The notes: a model not told the origin generated them from the sequence alone. Positions 23,801 to 32,940 are shown, numbered from the stretch's first letter. The stretch: DNA of 64,000 bases from Staphylococcus roterodami (GCA_022493055.1 CP092781.1:1426001-1490000); one strand, 5' to 3'. Translations and numbers: made by a program.

Positions 23801-24315
23801 GATTGCACGTGATTATAATCAACAGTATAAAAAATCATATTACTCGTATACATATACTGCTCAGTAATAGATTGATGCGATGCGACATTTGAATCCACAC
23901 CTGGTGTATCTTGTAATGTAAACCCATTATCAAATTTAGATGATTGAAAATTAATTTCTACAGATTCAACGTCTACATTTTGACGATTCATTTCTCTTAC
24001 TTCATCATAATTTGTTAATTTGGCATAAGTTTGATTTGGTAAATTAGCAATAATGTCTTCATTGTCGGATACAGAAACGATAGCCGTATTACTAGTTGTT
24101 GGTACAGGTGAACTTGGTAAAATATCTTGTTCAATAAGTAAATTAATTAATGTAGATTTACCTGCTGAAAAATGACCAACAAATGATAATGTGTATTGCT
24201 GTAGATAAACTTTTTTTATAACTTGATTTATTGTATGTAAAAGTGCATCATTTTGAGACTTTTCAACTTCTTTTTTTAATTTATACAAAAGATCTAATTG
24301 TTCTTTATTAATCAT
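20875..24315 (-). CDS. Tandem dynamin-like GTPase (DynA/YpbR family)
   Basis: Bacterial dynamin-like protein of 1146 residues made of two fused dynamin modules. The first P-loop is GHFSAGKST at residues 47-55, with a DTPGVDSN G3 motif near 137 and NQID near 203. A second P-loop, GTFSAGKSS, lies near 595 with IVDSLGLHS as its G3-like segment near 745. Long helical and coiled-coil stretches separate and follow the GTPases. B. subtilis DynA, with the same double architecture, tethers and fuses membranes and protects against membrane damage and phage. The second G3 reads DSLG rather than DTPG, so its hydrolysis may be altered. AAAGGGG precedes the ATG. Confidence 0.85.
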   Translation of the reverse strand: MINKEQLDLLYKLKKEVEKSQNDALLHTINQVIKKVYLQQYTLSFVGHFSAGKSTLINLLIEQDILPSSPVPTTSNTAIVSVSDNEDIIANLPNQTYAKLTNYDEVREMNRQNVDVESVEINFQSSKFDNGFTLQDTPGVDSNVASHQSITEQYMYTSNMIFYTVDYNHVQSELNFKFMKHINDVGIPVVFIINQIDKHQDEELSFDKFKERVEKSIADWDIKLSRIFYVSKFDHPENELEALSNYLVALDQQRETLEDYTARTVDYITEAQLDYIQSEIQDVLEDLGIEEDEFEQAFLNSQQHQAVSEEAQLLNNPDELMTFLKNKRKNILENAYIMPHDMREMLRSYLESMSQDFNVGGLFNKKKKKQQIQQQRLDRVVDALQQYVNQQIRQPMREDMSFVTRFINKKETADKVLNQHYEIKPEMIESLYQPQTSISNTYVLTFSDEVVKAIKKYVEQQSTPIFKEIIVNVQADELPTEENDDLKEYQRYTELSELRQSLTTRNYRHYYIHLDESLDKLIGRQETTYNPNTENIHIRSEHQQLNQNLKSTETSIDIKKGLDIISDVPLFNRTKQDIKDTLTRLDNKLVKIGVFGTFSAGKSSLINALLGEHILVSSPNPTTAATTEISYGNESYITLKSKIQLLNEINAVVEYHRMAFSTIEDFINADLEKLKAQLNKNQLAFIQAIEKHYNMYDEMLNIGEKHAINQQELKKWSAEDEYATFVKTVHIALEHEWLKGKIIVDSLGLHSNNQRHTNETEQILTSSDLILYVSYFNHSFTDNDKAFIEHMKDMNQLNENQAFKMVINASDLAENVDDLEAVKNYVSDALSQVNLHSDIFAVSSREALKTSDKGINQLKESIQYFVDVESKLILEQQMIHQLQQIDHSFVEMISEFETNKADITRRQQKLETFKDKQRLQYQLIDATIQSTDNEVEEQVYHLNARLKLQLLDDVKSVFNTQMTQNSDFNEEKKISSKVYLDQIHQRLFLEQSLITERIKKYFNAQLDNQIAPIMQQLEQLHVIINPQFNLEPSVVEQPLLHIDLNDMLSSLPKQLTKRKILNPNGQREIHELICHKTIELLQPQLMLLRHQLEDYVKQMASEAELQFKNLEDNIQTQVNDLLAFDLDNSLINQLKDKHKELETIIY

Positions 24316-24530
24316 GTTACTTTCCCCTTTGATTCGTTCACATATTACTACCTTTTGTTAACCACGTCGATTTACAAAAAGTATAAATCTTCACGTATAA
24401 CGTTATGTATAAATTTTATCATAGCCGCTTAATAAAACATATGAATAATCAATATTATACAAACAATCAATTTCAAAATTTCATTTTCCTAAAAATCGCA
24501 AATCAACTTTAAATTTTACAAAAAATATAT

Positions 24531-24592
24531 TTTGTCACAGTTTGTTCACACACGTCACAGAATTGACACCGTATAATAGCCAAGTGGGAGGG
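24531..24592 (+). promoter_or_regulatory. PepSY gene promoter with 10-bp-phased direct repeats
   Basis: Four consecutive 10-bp blocks start at 24531: TTTGTCACAG, TTTGTTCACA, CACGTCACAG, AATTGACACC. GTCACAG recurs exactly 20 bp apart (24534-24540 and 24554-24560). They run up to a consensus -10, TATAAT (24572-24577); no good -35 is present at 16-18 bp. A strong Shine-Dalgarno, GGGAGGG, follows near 24585-24592. Helix-phased direct repeats replacing a -35 are typical of activation by OmpR-family response regulators; which one is unknown. Confidence 0.55.
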
Positions 24593-24596
24593 AAAC

Positions 24597-25937
24597 ATGA
24601 AAAATACATTTAATCCATTACAAAGATTGCATTTCTATGCAGCATTATTTATCGCACCGTTGTTAATAACATTAACCATTTCGGGCATTGGTTATCTATT
24701 TTTTCCAGAAGTTGAAAATAACATCTATAAAAATGAATTTTTCAGCGATAGCGATATTAAAACACATCAAACATTAAACGATGCCGTCCATCAAGTTGAA
24801 CGTAAATATGAAGGCTTCTTTGTCAGTAAAGTTAGTGTAATGGCAGAACCTTACAATAATCGAATCACAATAAGTGATATGGCAGGAAATCAACGGTATG
24901 TCTTTTTAGATCAGAATAACCAAATTGTTGCTGATCAAAATGCGAAACATACGTATTCAAACGTCATGCGGAATATACATAGTTCACTTTTCACTGAAAA
25001 CACAATCATAAATTATTTGGTTGAGTTAACTGCCTGTTGGACTATATTTATGATTCTATCTGGTACGTATTTACTTATTAAAAAACATTTAATAACTAAT
25101 AAAAGCAAGGCACTTCGTTGGCAAAAATGGCATGCAATACTTGGAATTATTATTGCAATTCCAGTATTTATTTTAGTCTTAACTGGATTGCCATGGTCTG
25201 GTTTTATGGGTAGTAAGATAGCGGGATTGATGGAAACAAATGGTAATCTTGGGCAATCTGAATTATCAATAAATCCACCTAAATCCGACTTGAATGAGTT
25301 ACCTTGGGCCACCCGTAAAAATAAACAACCCGCGTCTTCAGAGAAGAGTTCAAATAGTCACCACGGCGGAATGGCAATGCCTCAGACAAATTTAGATCAT
25401 CAAATTTCAATAGATAAAGTCGTTACTAACGCGCAAAAATCTGGCATTAAAAAGCCATTCTCAATTGTTTATCCTAGTGATAAACATGGCACCTTTATAG
25501 TGTCTAATACGAGTAACTCTGGCGTGACTGGTCTAGATGTCTCACCATACGACGAAAAAACACTTTACTTCGATCAATATAGTGGCAAAGAACTTGGTAC
25601 AATTAAATATGATGATTATGGTATTATAGCTAAATGGTTTACTTGGGGTATTCCACTTCATGAGGGTCATTTATTTGGAATTTTAAATAAAATCATTAAT
25701 TTACTTGTTTGTATTGCTTTATTAGTAGCGATTGGTATGGGGGTTGTATCGTGGATAAAGCGTACAAAAAATGCTTCTGTGAAATTACCACATCGCGTCA
25801 AAAAACCAGCATCATTATCTTTAGTTATATTCTTAGTGATATTAGGATTGTTAATGCCTTTATTTGGATTATCTCTCATACTAGTATTTATAATTGAATT
25901 AATTTTGTATCTTAAAGATCGAAAAACTAAGCAATAA
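24597..25937 (+). CDS. PepSY-associated TM protein with His/Met-rich loop
   Basis: Membrane protein of 446 residues of the PepSY_TM family. Predicted TM segments lie at about 15-35, 140-161, 181-200, 362-385 and 403-440. Two large loops (about 36-135 and 201-350) contain PepSY-like folds. Family-typical histidines are visible at L-H12, W-H179, and H355/H358 in IPLHEGHLFG. The second loop carries H255-H256-G-G-M-A-M261, a potential metal-binding cluster. Some PepSY_TM proteins are linked to iron-siderophore reduction or metal uptake; the role here is unproven. It is monocistronic, transcribed divergently from the dynamin-like gene and convergently with the DUF4889 gene. Confidence 0.8.
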   Translation: MKNTFNPLQRLHFYAALFIAPLLITLTISGIGYLFFPEVENNIYKNEFFSDSDIKTHQTLNDAVHQVERKYEGFFVSKVSVMAEPYNNRITISDMAGNQRYVFLDQNNQIVADQNAKHTYSNVMRNIHSSLFTENTIINYLVELTACWTIFMILSGTYLLIKKHLITNKSKALRWQKWHAILGIIIAIPVFILVLTGLPWSGFMGSKIAGLMETNGNLGQSELSINPPKSDLNELPWATRKNKQPASSEKSSNSHHGGMAMPQTNLDHQISIDKVVTNAQKSGIKKPFSIVYPSDKHGTFIVSNTSNSGVTGLDVSPYDEKTLYFDQYSGKELGTIKYDDYGIIAKWFTWGIPLHEGHLFGILNKIINLLVCIALLVAIGMGVVSWIKRTKNASVKLPHRVKKPASLSLVIFLVILGLLMPLFGLSLILVFIIELILYLKDRKTKQ

Positions 25938-26013
25938 TATATACAAGATTAAAAATCAAACTAAAGAATTAACAGAAACTTTTCATCAGTCAAATTTAAT
26001 AAAATCCAAAAAT

Positions 26014-26079
26014 AAAAGCATCTAAAACGTATTTTTAGGTCGAAATTATAAGACCCTAAATACGAAATAGATGCTTTTT
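26014..26079. terminator. Bidirectional terminator between the PepSY and DUF4889 genes
   Basis: Outer arms AAAAGCATCTA (26014-26024) and TAGATGCTTTT (26068-26078), with a second paired segment inside (26027-26041 with 26052-26064). T-runs follow in both directions. It ends next to the DUF4889 stop codon and serves both convergent genes. Confidence 0.85.
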
Positions 26080-26080
26080 A

Positions 26081-26413
26081 TTAATTCATATGCATGTCAT
26101 GTATTTTCATCATTAAACCGTGAGGAACATCATCATGTTCAACAACATCTTGTTTATAAAATGTCTTACCATCATCTTTAGAGACAAGTTTAACAAAGTC
26201 CCCTTTTTTCGGTTTAAAATTATCAGCTGGTTTTACTTTAACATTATGTTTTACTAATCCATCTTTTTCACTGACAACTTTTTCAGCATTTGTATCACTA
26301 TTCATATACCCATAATATGTTGTTTTTTGACTTGAAAAAATCATTAAACAAATCACTGCAATTCCAATAACGACCAATGCTATAGATAAACCTAGACCCA
26401 TTTTTTTACCCAT
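26081..26413 (-). CDS. DUF4889 membrane-anchored small protein
   Basis: 110-residue protein with one N-terminal TM helix (about residues 6-27) and a C-terminal domain predicted to be extracytoplasmic. That domain is Lys/Asp-rich and ends in a His/Met-rich tail (VVEHDDVPHGLMMKIHDMHMN, last 21 residues, five His and four Met). I recognise it as the staphylococcal DUF4889 family, function unknown. A GGAGGAG-like Shine-Dalgarno precedes the ATG. It converges on the PepSY gene and shares its terminator; the metal-ligand-rich tail parallels the loop of that neighbour. Confidence 0.75.
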   Translation of the reverse strand: MGKKMGLGLSIALVVIGIAVICLMIFSSQKTTYYGYMNSDTNAEKVVSEKDGLVKHNVKVKPADNFKPKKGDFVKLVSKDDGKTFYKQDVVEHDDVPHGLMMKIHDMHMN

Positions 26414-26536
26414 TTATATACTCCTCCACATTAAGCATTATATATCTATTTTTATTTAGACATATCAACTTACGCCTTTAATCTAACATTAAAGTTACTA
26501 TGATAAAATAATTGCTAACCAATTACATTTAAAAAA

Positions 26537-27682
26537 CTAATTTTCAGTACCTTTACGTTCAGCCTTTTTACCCCAATATTGATAATACGTACACTCGATA
26601 TAACCATTAAATAGCTTACGTCTCTTCGTCGCTTTACGATCTACTAAATATTCAAATTCTTTATTACTTGTTAAAATGTATGTCGATAAATATGGATGTT
26701 GTTTCATTAGTTTACCGATATAACGGTACATTTCTTCAACTTCTTCACGGTCACCTATACGTTCACCATAAGGTGGGTTTCCAATTAATGCCACAGGTTC
26801 TTCCGTATCGATTGTCAAAGTATTTACATCTTTGACACTAAATTTAATAATGTCCGCTAAACCAACTTCTTCGGCATTTCGTTTTGCAATTTCAACCATC
26901 TCTGGATCAATATCTGAAGCAAAGACTTCGATTTCTTTATCATAATCTGCCATTTTATCTGCTTCGTCTCTATAATCATCATAAATATTTGCCGGCATGA
27001 TATTCCATTGCTCTGATACGAATTCACGATTAAATCCAGGTGCAATATTTTGAGCAATTAGACAAGCTTCAATGGCAATTGTTCCGGATCCACAAAATGG
27101 ATCAATTAATGGCGTATCACCTTTCCAGTTTGCAAGACGAATTAAACTTGCTGCTAACGTCTCTTTAATTGGCGCCTCACCTTGTGCTAGTCTGTATCCA
27201 CGTCTATTCAAACCTGACCCTGATGTATCAATAGTCAGTAATACATTATCTTTTAAAATAGCAACTTCAACTGGATACTTAGCACCTGATTCATTTAACC
27301 AGCCTTTTTCATTGTAAGCACGCTTTAAACGTTCAACTATAGCCTTTTTAGTAATAGCCTGACAATCTGGCACACTATGAAGTGTCGATTTAACACTACG
27401 TCCTTGAACTGGGAAATTACCTTCTTTATCTATAATAGATTCCCATGGCAATGCTTTAGTTTGTTCGAATAATTCGTCAAACGTTGTTGCATTAAAGCGA
27501 CCAACTACAATTTTGATTCTGTCAGCTGTGCGCAACCATAAATTAGCTTTTACAATTGCACTTGCGTCCCCTTCAAAAAAGATTCGACCATTTTCAACAT
27601 TTGTTTCATAGCCTAATTCTTGTATTTCTTTTGCAACAACCGCTTCTAATCCCATCGGACAAACTGCAAGTAATTGAAACAT
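26537..27682 (-). CDS. THUMP-domain SAM-dependent RNA methyltransferase (YpsC/RlmL-like)
   Basis: Probable 23S rRNA guanine N2-methyltransferase. The 381 residues comprise an N-terminal ferredoxin-like/THUMP RNA-binding region (about 1-160) and a Rossmann methyltransferase domain. SAM motif I is IDPFCGSGTIAIEA near 193, and the catalytic NPPY tetrad is in GNPPYGERIGD near 302. AAAAGGAG precedes the ATG. B. subtilis YpsC occupies the same neighbourhood near gpsB (ypsB) and ypsA, with rnpB between. The exact target base is not deducible here. Confidence 0.88.
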   Translation of the reverse strand: MFQLLAVCPMGLEAVVAKEIQELGYETNVENGRIFFEGDASAIVKANLWLRTADRIKIVVGRFNATTFDELFEQTKALPWESIIDKEGNFPVQGRSVKSTLHSVPDCQAITKKAIVERLKRAYNEKGWLNESGAKYPVEVAILKDNVLLTIDTSGSGLNRRGYRLAQGEAPIKETLAASLIRLANWKGDTPLIDPFCGSGTIAIEACLIAQNIAPGFNREFVSEQWNIMPANIYDDYRDEADKMADYDKEIEVFASDIDPEMVEIAKRNAEEVGLADIIKFSVKDVNTLTIDTEEPVALIGNPPYGERIGDREEVEEMYRYIGKLMKQHPYLSTYILTSNKEFEYLVDRKATKRRKLFNGYIECTYYQYWGKKAERKGTEN

Positions 27683-27843
27683 ATATAATTCTCCTTTTAA
27701 ACAGCTATTTTATTCTTAATCAGTGTTTGTAAATTGTTTATCATAACAGTTAATTATTTCACTGTGAATATTTTAATTTTAATAAAAAATGAGGCATTGC
27801 CATTATATCAAGACAAACTATTCATTTTAAGTGTTTTTTTCAT

Positions 27844-27873
27844 GAAAAAAGCTCTCCATCATCTAGGAGAGCT
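27844..27873 (-). terminator. rnpB terminator
   Basis: Arms AGCTCTCC and GGAGAGCT (27850-27857 and 27866-27873) with an 8-nt loop. A TTTTTT tract follows on the minus strand, just past the mature 3' end of rnpB. Confidence 0.9.
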
Positions 27874-27879
27874 AAACTA

Positions 27880-28276
27880 GTAGTGATATTTCTATAAGCC
27901 ATGTTCTGTTCCATCGTACTCATCACGTGCACTAGTCACACTGGTACTCAGGTGATAACCATCTGTCTACACCACTTCATTTCGAGAAGTGTGTCTCGTT
28001 TATACGTTGAATTCCGTTAAACAAGTGCTCCTACCAAATTTGGATTGCTCACTCGAGGGGTTTACCGCGTTCCACCTTTTATATTTCTATAAAAGCTACG
28101 TCACTGTGGCACTTTCAAATTACTCTATCCATATCGAAGACTTAGGATATTTCATTGCCGTCAAATTAATGCCTTGATTTATTGTTTCATCAAGCACGAA
28201 CACTACAATCATCTCAGACTGTGTGAGCATGGACTTTCCTCTATTTAAAAATAGCGATTACCCAAAATATCACTTT
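27880..28276 (-). ncRNA. rnpB: RNase P RNA (type B)
   Basis: Catalytic RNA that matures tRNA 5' ends. On the minus strand the 5' part contains the universally conserved GAGGAAAGTCCATGCTC (near 28225-28243), and the 3' part contains the conserved ACAGAACATGGCTTA block. The P1 helix pairs GTGATATTT near the 5' end (28265-28273) with AAATATCAC near the 3' end (27883-27891). The length of about 397 nt fits the Bacillus type. Ends are estimates from P1 pairing and the terminator. Confidence 0.95.
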
Positions 28277-28280
28277 TAAA

Positions 28281-28286
28281 ATTATA
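28281..28286 (-). promoter_or_regulatory. rnpB -10 element
   Basis: Perfect TATAAT on the minus strand, about 6-8 nt before the inferred rnpB 5' end. No strong -35 is seen at 17 bp (TGTCTT is the best). Confidence 0.6.
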
Positions 28287-28331
28287 ACATAGTCATTATT
28301 GGTAAGACAGTTAAACTTTTGTATTTAGTAA

Positions 28332-28676
28332 TTATTTACCAAATACAGCTTTTTCTAAGTTTGAAATACGTTTTAATATATCTACATTATTTGAAGATGC
28401 GTTTGTTGTTGTATTATTTGAAGAAAAACTTTTATTATCTTGAGGTCTAGATGTTGCTACACGTAGTCTTAATTCTTCTAATTCTTTTTTAAGTTTATGG
28501 TTCTCTTCTGACAATTTTACAACTTCGTTATTCATATCGGCCATTTTTTGATAATCAGCAATAATGTCATCTAAAAATGCATCTACTTCTTCTCTTCTAT
28601 AGCCACGAGCCATTGTTTTTTCAAAATCTTTTTCGTAAATATCTTTTGCTGATAATTTCAATGAAACATCTGACAT
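28332..28676 (-). CDS. gpsB: Cell division regulator GpsB
   Basis: DivIVA-like septal protein that, in S. aureus, binds FtsZ and coordinates divisome and wall synthesis. The 114-residue form starts [20 protein letters not shown]. The signature [21 protein letters not shown] (residues 22-42) forms the membrane-binding lobe, followed by a coiled coil (about 45-75), a Ser/Asn-rich linker and a C-terminal helical bundle ([18 protein letters not shown]). I chose ATG 28676 with AGGTGG upstream; a longer in-frame extension to 28724 overlaps ypsA and lacks a ribosome binding site. rnpB follows downstream. Confidence 0.95.
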   Translation of the reverse strand: MSDVSLKLSAKDIYEKDFEKTMARGYRREEVDAFLDDIIADYQKMADMNNEVVKLSEENHKLKKELEELRLRVATSRPQDNKSFSSNNTTTNASSNNVDILKRISNLEKAVFGK

Positions 28677-28689
28677 TTTTTCCACCTCA

Positions 28690-29253
28690 TTAGAAACTTT
28701 GATCTTCAGACCACTGTAAGTCATTGATGAATGCTGTTAATTCATCGAACGTCACAATATCACAAGTATAGTTTGTTTTTTCCATAAAATCAACTAACAT
28801 CTGCTTGAAGAACTTAGGGCTGGCCTCTTGTTCCTCATCATAAATGAGCAATGTTTGATCTGAATGTTCAAGCATAAATTGATCTGCTTGCTTAAATTGA
28901 AAAGGACCTTGATACGGTGTATGAAAAATACTATCAACATAGTCTGCATGCTTAATAATATTGGCATACTTACTTTGATTATGTTCATTCCACTTTTCAG
29001 TATGTCCTAGAAACGGTGTAATAACAGCGAACTTTAGCGATTCGTGCGCTTTTTGAAGTTCAATCACCACTTCAGCAGTCCATAATTCTATACCCATTTG
29101 TCCTTGAATTAACACCCATTCTAATCCTTCATCTAACAATTGTTCGATTTTATGCTTTATAAAATGTTTTAAGTAATGTACTTCGGGTGCGTCGTCTTTA
29201 AAAATATTTAATTCAAATGATTTATAACCTGTCACATAAACTGTTTTAACCAT
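28690..29253 (-). CDS. ypsA: YpsA, SLOG-family protein (DUF1273)
   Basis: 187-residue member of the SLOG superfamily, nucleotide-derived-ligand binders with a Rossmann-like fold. Visible motifs include [14 protein letters not shown] at the N-terminus, [17 protein letters not shown] near 41 (glycine-containing ligand loop) and [15 protein letters not shown] near 134. YpsA in Firmicutes is reported to affect cell division and to work with GpsB, which matches its place directly upstream of gpsB. Its start overlaps the end of the DUF1798 gene, with AGAGGG as ribosome binding site. The ligand is unknown. Confidence 0.9.
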   Translation of the reverse strand: MVKTVYVTGYKSFELNIFKDDAPEVHYLKHFIKHKIEQLLDEGLEWVLIQGQMGIELWTAEVVIELQKAHESLKFAVITPFLGHTEKWNEHNQSKYANIIKHADYVDSIFHTPYQGPFQFKQADQFMLEHSDQTLLIYDEEQEASPKFFKQMLVDFMEKTNYTCDIVTFDELTAFINDLQWSEDQSF

Positions 29254-29596
29254 AAATACCCTCTTTAACTAAGCCATCTAAAATATTTTGCAAATCATAT
29301 TGAACACTTTTCAGCTTTTCAATAAATAACTTTCTGCTAGTTCTTTTAAAATGGCACTCAACAGATAATTGTTCGATGTTTGAAATCAATAATTCAAATT
29401 TCCTTTGATTCATATAAGGTACATGAATAATTGATTCGCGTTGTAATTTCATTTCATTTAATAAATTATCAATATGTACTGTATATGGTTTTACAATTTT
29501 GTAAAAATCATGATCCAGTTGTTGTGATTTAACACTCTCAAAATTTCGTTGCATGTTATTAACTTCATAAATAAGTGCTTCGACTATATCATTCAT
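29246..29596 (-). CDS. DUF1798 (YppE-like) helical protein
   Basis: 116-residue, mostly alpha-helical protein without membrane segments, beginning [19 protein letters not shown] 29596 is preferred because AGGAGG lies 7 nt upstream; an in-frame extension to 29647 has none. It resembles B. subtilis YppE (DUF1798), whose function is unknown. Its end overlaps ypsA by 8 bp, so DUF1798-ypsA-gpsB look like one transcript running into rnpB. Confidence 0.8.
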   Translation of the reverse strand: MNDIVEALIYEVNNMQRNFESVKSQQLDHDFYKIVKPYTVHIDNLLNEMKLQRESIIHVPYMNQRKFELLISNIEQLSVECHFKRTSRKLFIEKLKSVQYDLQNILDGLVKEGIYG

Positions 29597-29647
29597 GAGG
29601 ACGCCTCCTACATTTTTAAATTTATCACAATATACTACAATAGTCAT

Positions 29648-30105
29648 GTTTTAAGACTTTAATTGATTTTAATTTTTTATATTTCAAAAATAGTCAGCTT
29701 GTGTAACAAGATAATCTAAAAACTTCCTATATAAATGGTGATTTTTATAGCTAGACCATTTATCAATAAATACGACTAATCTTTTATTTACTTTTTAAGG
29801 ACTTTTTTGATATGTTTTAAAAATCCAACCTGTCATTACAATTACACATTATCACTAATTTTTAAAAAACTTGTTTTAGATTTTAATTTTTAGAAGCAAA
29901 TCTTTTACAAAGTATAAATTCATGTGTAAATTTCCAACAATAACGGTAAATGTATTATAATAATATTGTGTTAATGTCGAAATCACGTTAAAATAAGCTT
30001 TGGTGTATTGTGTCTTTCGCATTTATACTAATTTAAGTTTGGTGTTTTACTATAATGTTGTGTATAATGAACATCGTTTACTACCAAACTTGTGTGGTGA
30101 AATTT
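29648..30105 (+). promoter_or_regulatory. Divergent promoter region of recU-pbp2
   Basis: About 450 bp between the DUF1798 gene and recU. Two perfect TATAAT boxes occur on the plus strand at 30051-30056 and 30063-30068. A weak -35, TTGGTG (30039-30044), lies 18 bp before the second. The recU-pbp2 operon is known to have upstream promoters and VraSR control in S. aureus; a VraR site cannot be assigned by eye. The remaining AT-rich sequence (29648-29990) shows no gene. Confidence 0.4.
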
Positions 30106-30732
30106 ATGAATTATCCAAATGGTAAACCATATCGTAAAAATAGTGCTATAGACGGAGGGAAAAAGCCTCCTGCCTTTAGTAATATTGAATACGGTGGACG
30201 TGGTATGTCACTTGAAAAAGATATCGAACATTCAAATTCGTTTTATCTTAAAAGCGACATTGCTGTTATTCATAAGAAACCTACTCCTGTGCAGATAGTT
30301 AATGTTAATTATCCAAAACGGAGTAAAGCTGTGATTAATGAAGCATATTTTCGTACACCTTCAACAACTGATTACAATGGCGTTTACCAAGGTTATTATA
30401 TTGACTTTGAAGCAAAGGAGACTAAAAATAAAACTTCCTTCCCTTTAAACAATATCCATGACCACCAAGTCGAACATATGAAAAGTGCATATCAACAAAA
30501 AGGTATTGTATTTTTAATGATTCGTTTTAAAACGCTAGATGAAGTTTATCTTTTACCTTATTCAAAATTCGAAATATTTTGGAATAGATACAAAGATGAT
30601 ATTAAAAAATCTATAACAGTTGATGAAATACGAAAAAATGGTTACCATATTCCTTATCAGTATCAACCAAGATTAGACTATCTAAAAGCAGTTGATAAGT
30701 TGATATTAGATGAAAGTGAGGACCGCGTATGA
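30106..30732 (+). CDS. recU: Holliday junction resolvase RecU
   Basis: Cuts four-way DNA junctions in recombination and chromosome segregation. The 208-residue protein starts [14 protein letters not shown]. Nuclease motifs are visible: [19 protein letters not shown] near 77, [16 protein letters not shown] near 98 (catalytic D/E-x-K) and DHQVEHM near 121. ATG 30106 fits the known length; an upstream extension to 30055 lacks a ribosome binding site. Its TGA overlaps the pbp2 ATG by 4 bp (ATGA), indicating translational coupling. Confidence 0.95.
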   Translation: MNYPNGKPYRKNSAIDGGKKPPAFSNIEYGGRGMSLEKDIEHSNSFYLKSDIAVIHKKPTPVQIVNVNYPKRSKAVINEAYFRTPSTTDYNGVYQGYYIDFEAKETKNKTSFPLNNIHDHQVEHMKSAYQQKGIVFLMIRFKTLDEVYLLPYSKFEIFWNRYKDDIKKSITVDEIRKNGYHIPYQYQPRLDYLKAVDKLILDESEDRV

Positions 30733-32918
30733 CGGAAAACAAAGGATCTTCTCAGCCAAAGAAAAATGGGAACAATGGCGGGAAATCCAATTCAAAAAAG
30801 AATAGAAATGTGAAGAGAACGATTATTAAGATTATTGGCTTCATGATTATTGCATTTTTCGTTGTTCTTTTACTAGGTATCTTATTGTTTGCTTATTATG
30901 CTTGGAAAGCACCTGCTTTTACCGAAGCTAAATTACAAGATCCAATTCCTGCAAAGATATATGACAAGAATGGTGAACTTGTTAAAACATTAGATAATGG
31001 TCAAAGACATGAGCACGTTAACTTAAAAGATGTGCCAAAATCAATGAAAGATGCAGTATTAGCAACTGAAGACAATCGTTTCTACGAACATGGTGCGCTA
31101 GATTATAAACGTTTGTTTGGTGCGATTGGTAAGAACTTAACAGGTGGATTTGGTTCTGAAGGTGCTTCAACTTTAACACAACAAGTTGTTAAGGATGCAT
31201 TTTTATCTCAACATAAATCTATCGGTCGTAAAGCTCAAGAAGCATACTTATCATATCGTTTAGAACAAGAATATAGTAAAGATGATATATTCCAAGTATA
31301 TCTAAATAAAATTTACTATTCTGATGGTGTAACTGGTATTAAAGCTGCAGCTAAGTATTATTTCAACAAAGATTTGAAAGATTTAAACTTAGCTGAGGAA
31401 GCATATTTAGCAGGTTTACCTCAGGTTCCAAACAATTATAATATTTATGATCATCCTAAAGCCGCTGAAGATCGTAAAGACACTGTTTTATACTTAATGC
31501 ATTATCATAAGCGTATTACGGATAAACAGTGGCAAGAAGCGAAGAAAATTGACCTTAAAGCTAATTTAGTTAATCGTACTAAAGAAGAACGTCAAAACAT
31601 TGATACAAATCAAGATTCTGAGTATAATTCTTACGTTAACTTTGTAAAATCTGAATTAATGAACAACAAAGAGTTCAAAGATGATAATTTAGGTAATGTT
31701 TTACAAAGTGGCATTAAGATTTATACAAATATGGATAAAGATGTTCAAAAAACATTACAAAATGATGTTGATAACGGTAGCTTCTACAAGAACAAAGACC
31801 AACAAGTTGGTGCAACAATTCTTGATAGTAAAACTGGTGGTTTAGTTGCCATCTCTGGTGGACGTGATTTCAAAGATGTCGTTAACCGAAACCAAGCAAC
31901 AGACCCTCACCCTACTGGTTCATCTTTAAAACCATTCTTAGCGTATGGTCCTGCCATTGAAAATATGAAATGGGCAACAAACCATGCGATTCAAGATGAG
32001 TCTTCATATCAAGTTGAAGGATCTACATTTAGAAACTATGATACTAAGAGTCATGGTACAGTTTCAATTTATGATGCTCTTCGTCAAAGTTTCAATATTC
32101 CAGCATTAAAAACTTGGCAATCAGTTAAGCAAAATGCTGGAAGTGACGCACCTAAGAAATTTGCTGCAAAATTAGGATTGAATTATGATGGCGAAATCGG
32201 ACCTTCTGAAGTACTGGGTGGTTCTGCATCAGAATTCTCACCTACACAATTAGCATCAGCATTTGCTGCTATTGCTAACGGTGGTACTTATAACAATGCT
32301 CACTCAATTCAAAAAGTTGTGACTCGTGATGGTGAAACAATTGAGTATGATCACACTAGTCATAAAGCGATGAGTGATTACACTGCCTATATGTTAGCTG
32401 AAATGTTAAAAGGTACGTTTAAAGCATATGGTTCTGCATATGGTCATGGTGTATCTGGCGTAAATATGGGTGCTAAAACTGGTACTGGTACTTACGGTGC
32501 TGAAACTTATTCACAATATAATTTACCAGACAATGCAGCGAAAGACGTATGGATTAATGGCTTTACTCCACAATACACTATGTCAGTGTGGATGGGCTTC
32601 AGTAAAGTTAAACCATATGGTGAAAATTCATTTGTTGGACATAGCCAACAAGAATATCCACAATATTTATACGAAAATGTAATGTCTAAAATTGCTTCTA
32701 GAGATGGCGAAGACTTCAAACGTCCAAGCTCAGTAAGTGGTAGCATTCCATCAATTAATGTTTCTGGCAGTCAAGATAACAATACTACAAATCGTAGCAC
32801 ACACGGTGGTAGTGACACGTCAGCTAACAGTAGTGGTACTGCTCAATCAAATAGTAATAACTCTAGATCACAACAATCAAATAATAGCGGAGGATTTACT
32901 GGATTATTTAATAACTGA
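30729..32918 (+). CDS. pbp2: Penicillin-binding protein 2 (bifunctional class A PBP)
   Basis: Polymerises and cross-links peptidoglycan; in MRSA its transglycosylase works with PBP2a. The 729 residues comprise a cytoplasmic Lys/Asn-rich tail (1-30), a TM anchor (about 32-58), a GT51 transglycosylase with catalytic E114 in [14 protein letters not shown], and a transpeptidase. The transpeptidase shows S398-S-L-K401 in TGSSLKPF and KTG in GAKTGTG. A Ser/Asn/Gln-rich disordered C-terminus follows. From memory it has roughly 15 substitutions relative to S. aureus PBP2, including the last residues (GGFTGLFNN). Confidence 0.97.
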   Translation: MTENKGSSQPKKNGNNGGKSNSKKNRNVKRTIIKIIGFMIIAFFVVLLLGILLFAYYAWKAPAFTEAKLQDPIPAKIYDKNGELVKTLDNGQRHEHVNLKDVPKSMKDAVLATEDNRFYEHGALDYKRLFGAIGKNLTGGFGSEGASTLTQQVVKDAFLSQHKSIGRKAQEAYLSYRLEQEYSKDDIFQVYLNKIYYSDGVTGIKAAAKYYFNKDLKDLNLAEEAYLAGLPQVPNNYNIYDHPKAAEDRKDTVLYLMHYHKRITDKQWQEAKKIDLKANLVNRTKEERQNIDTNQDSEYNSYVNFVKSELMNNKEFKDDNLGNVLQSGIKIYTNMDKDVQKTLQNDVDNGSFYKNKDQQVGATILDSKTGGLVAISGGRDFKDVVNRNQATDPHPTGSSLKPFLAYGPAIENMKWATNHAIQDESSYQVEGSTFRNYDTKSHGTVSIYDALRQSFNIPALKTWQSVKQNAGSDAPKKFAAKLGLNYDGEIGPSEVLGGSASEFSPTQLASAFAAIANGGTYNNAHSIQKVVTRDGETIEYDHTSHKAMSDYTAYMLAEMLKGTFKAYGSAYGHGVSGVNMGAKTGTGTYGAETYSQYNLPDNAAKDVWINGFTPQYTMSVWMGFSKVKPYGENSFVGHSQQEYPQYLYENVMSKIASRDGEDFKRPSSVSGSIPSINVSGSQDNNTTNRSTHGGSDTSANSSGTAQSNSNNSRSQQSNNSGGFTGLFNN

Positions 32919-32940
32919 TTAAATTCCCGCACATCATAAA

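Noticed and set aside
28060-28080. GGTGGAACGCGG-like block resembling a T-box antiterminator motif
   Set aside because: It lies inside RNase P RNA, which the rest of the structure identifies clearly.
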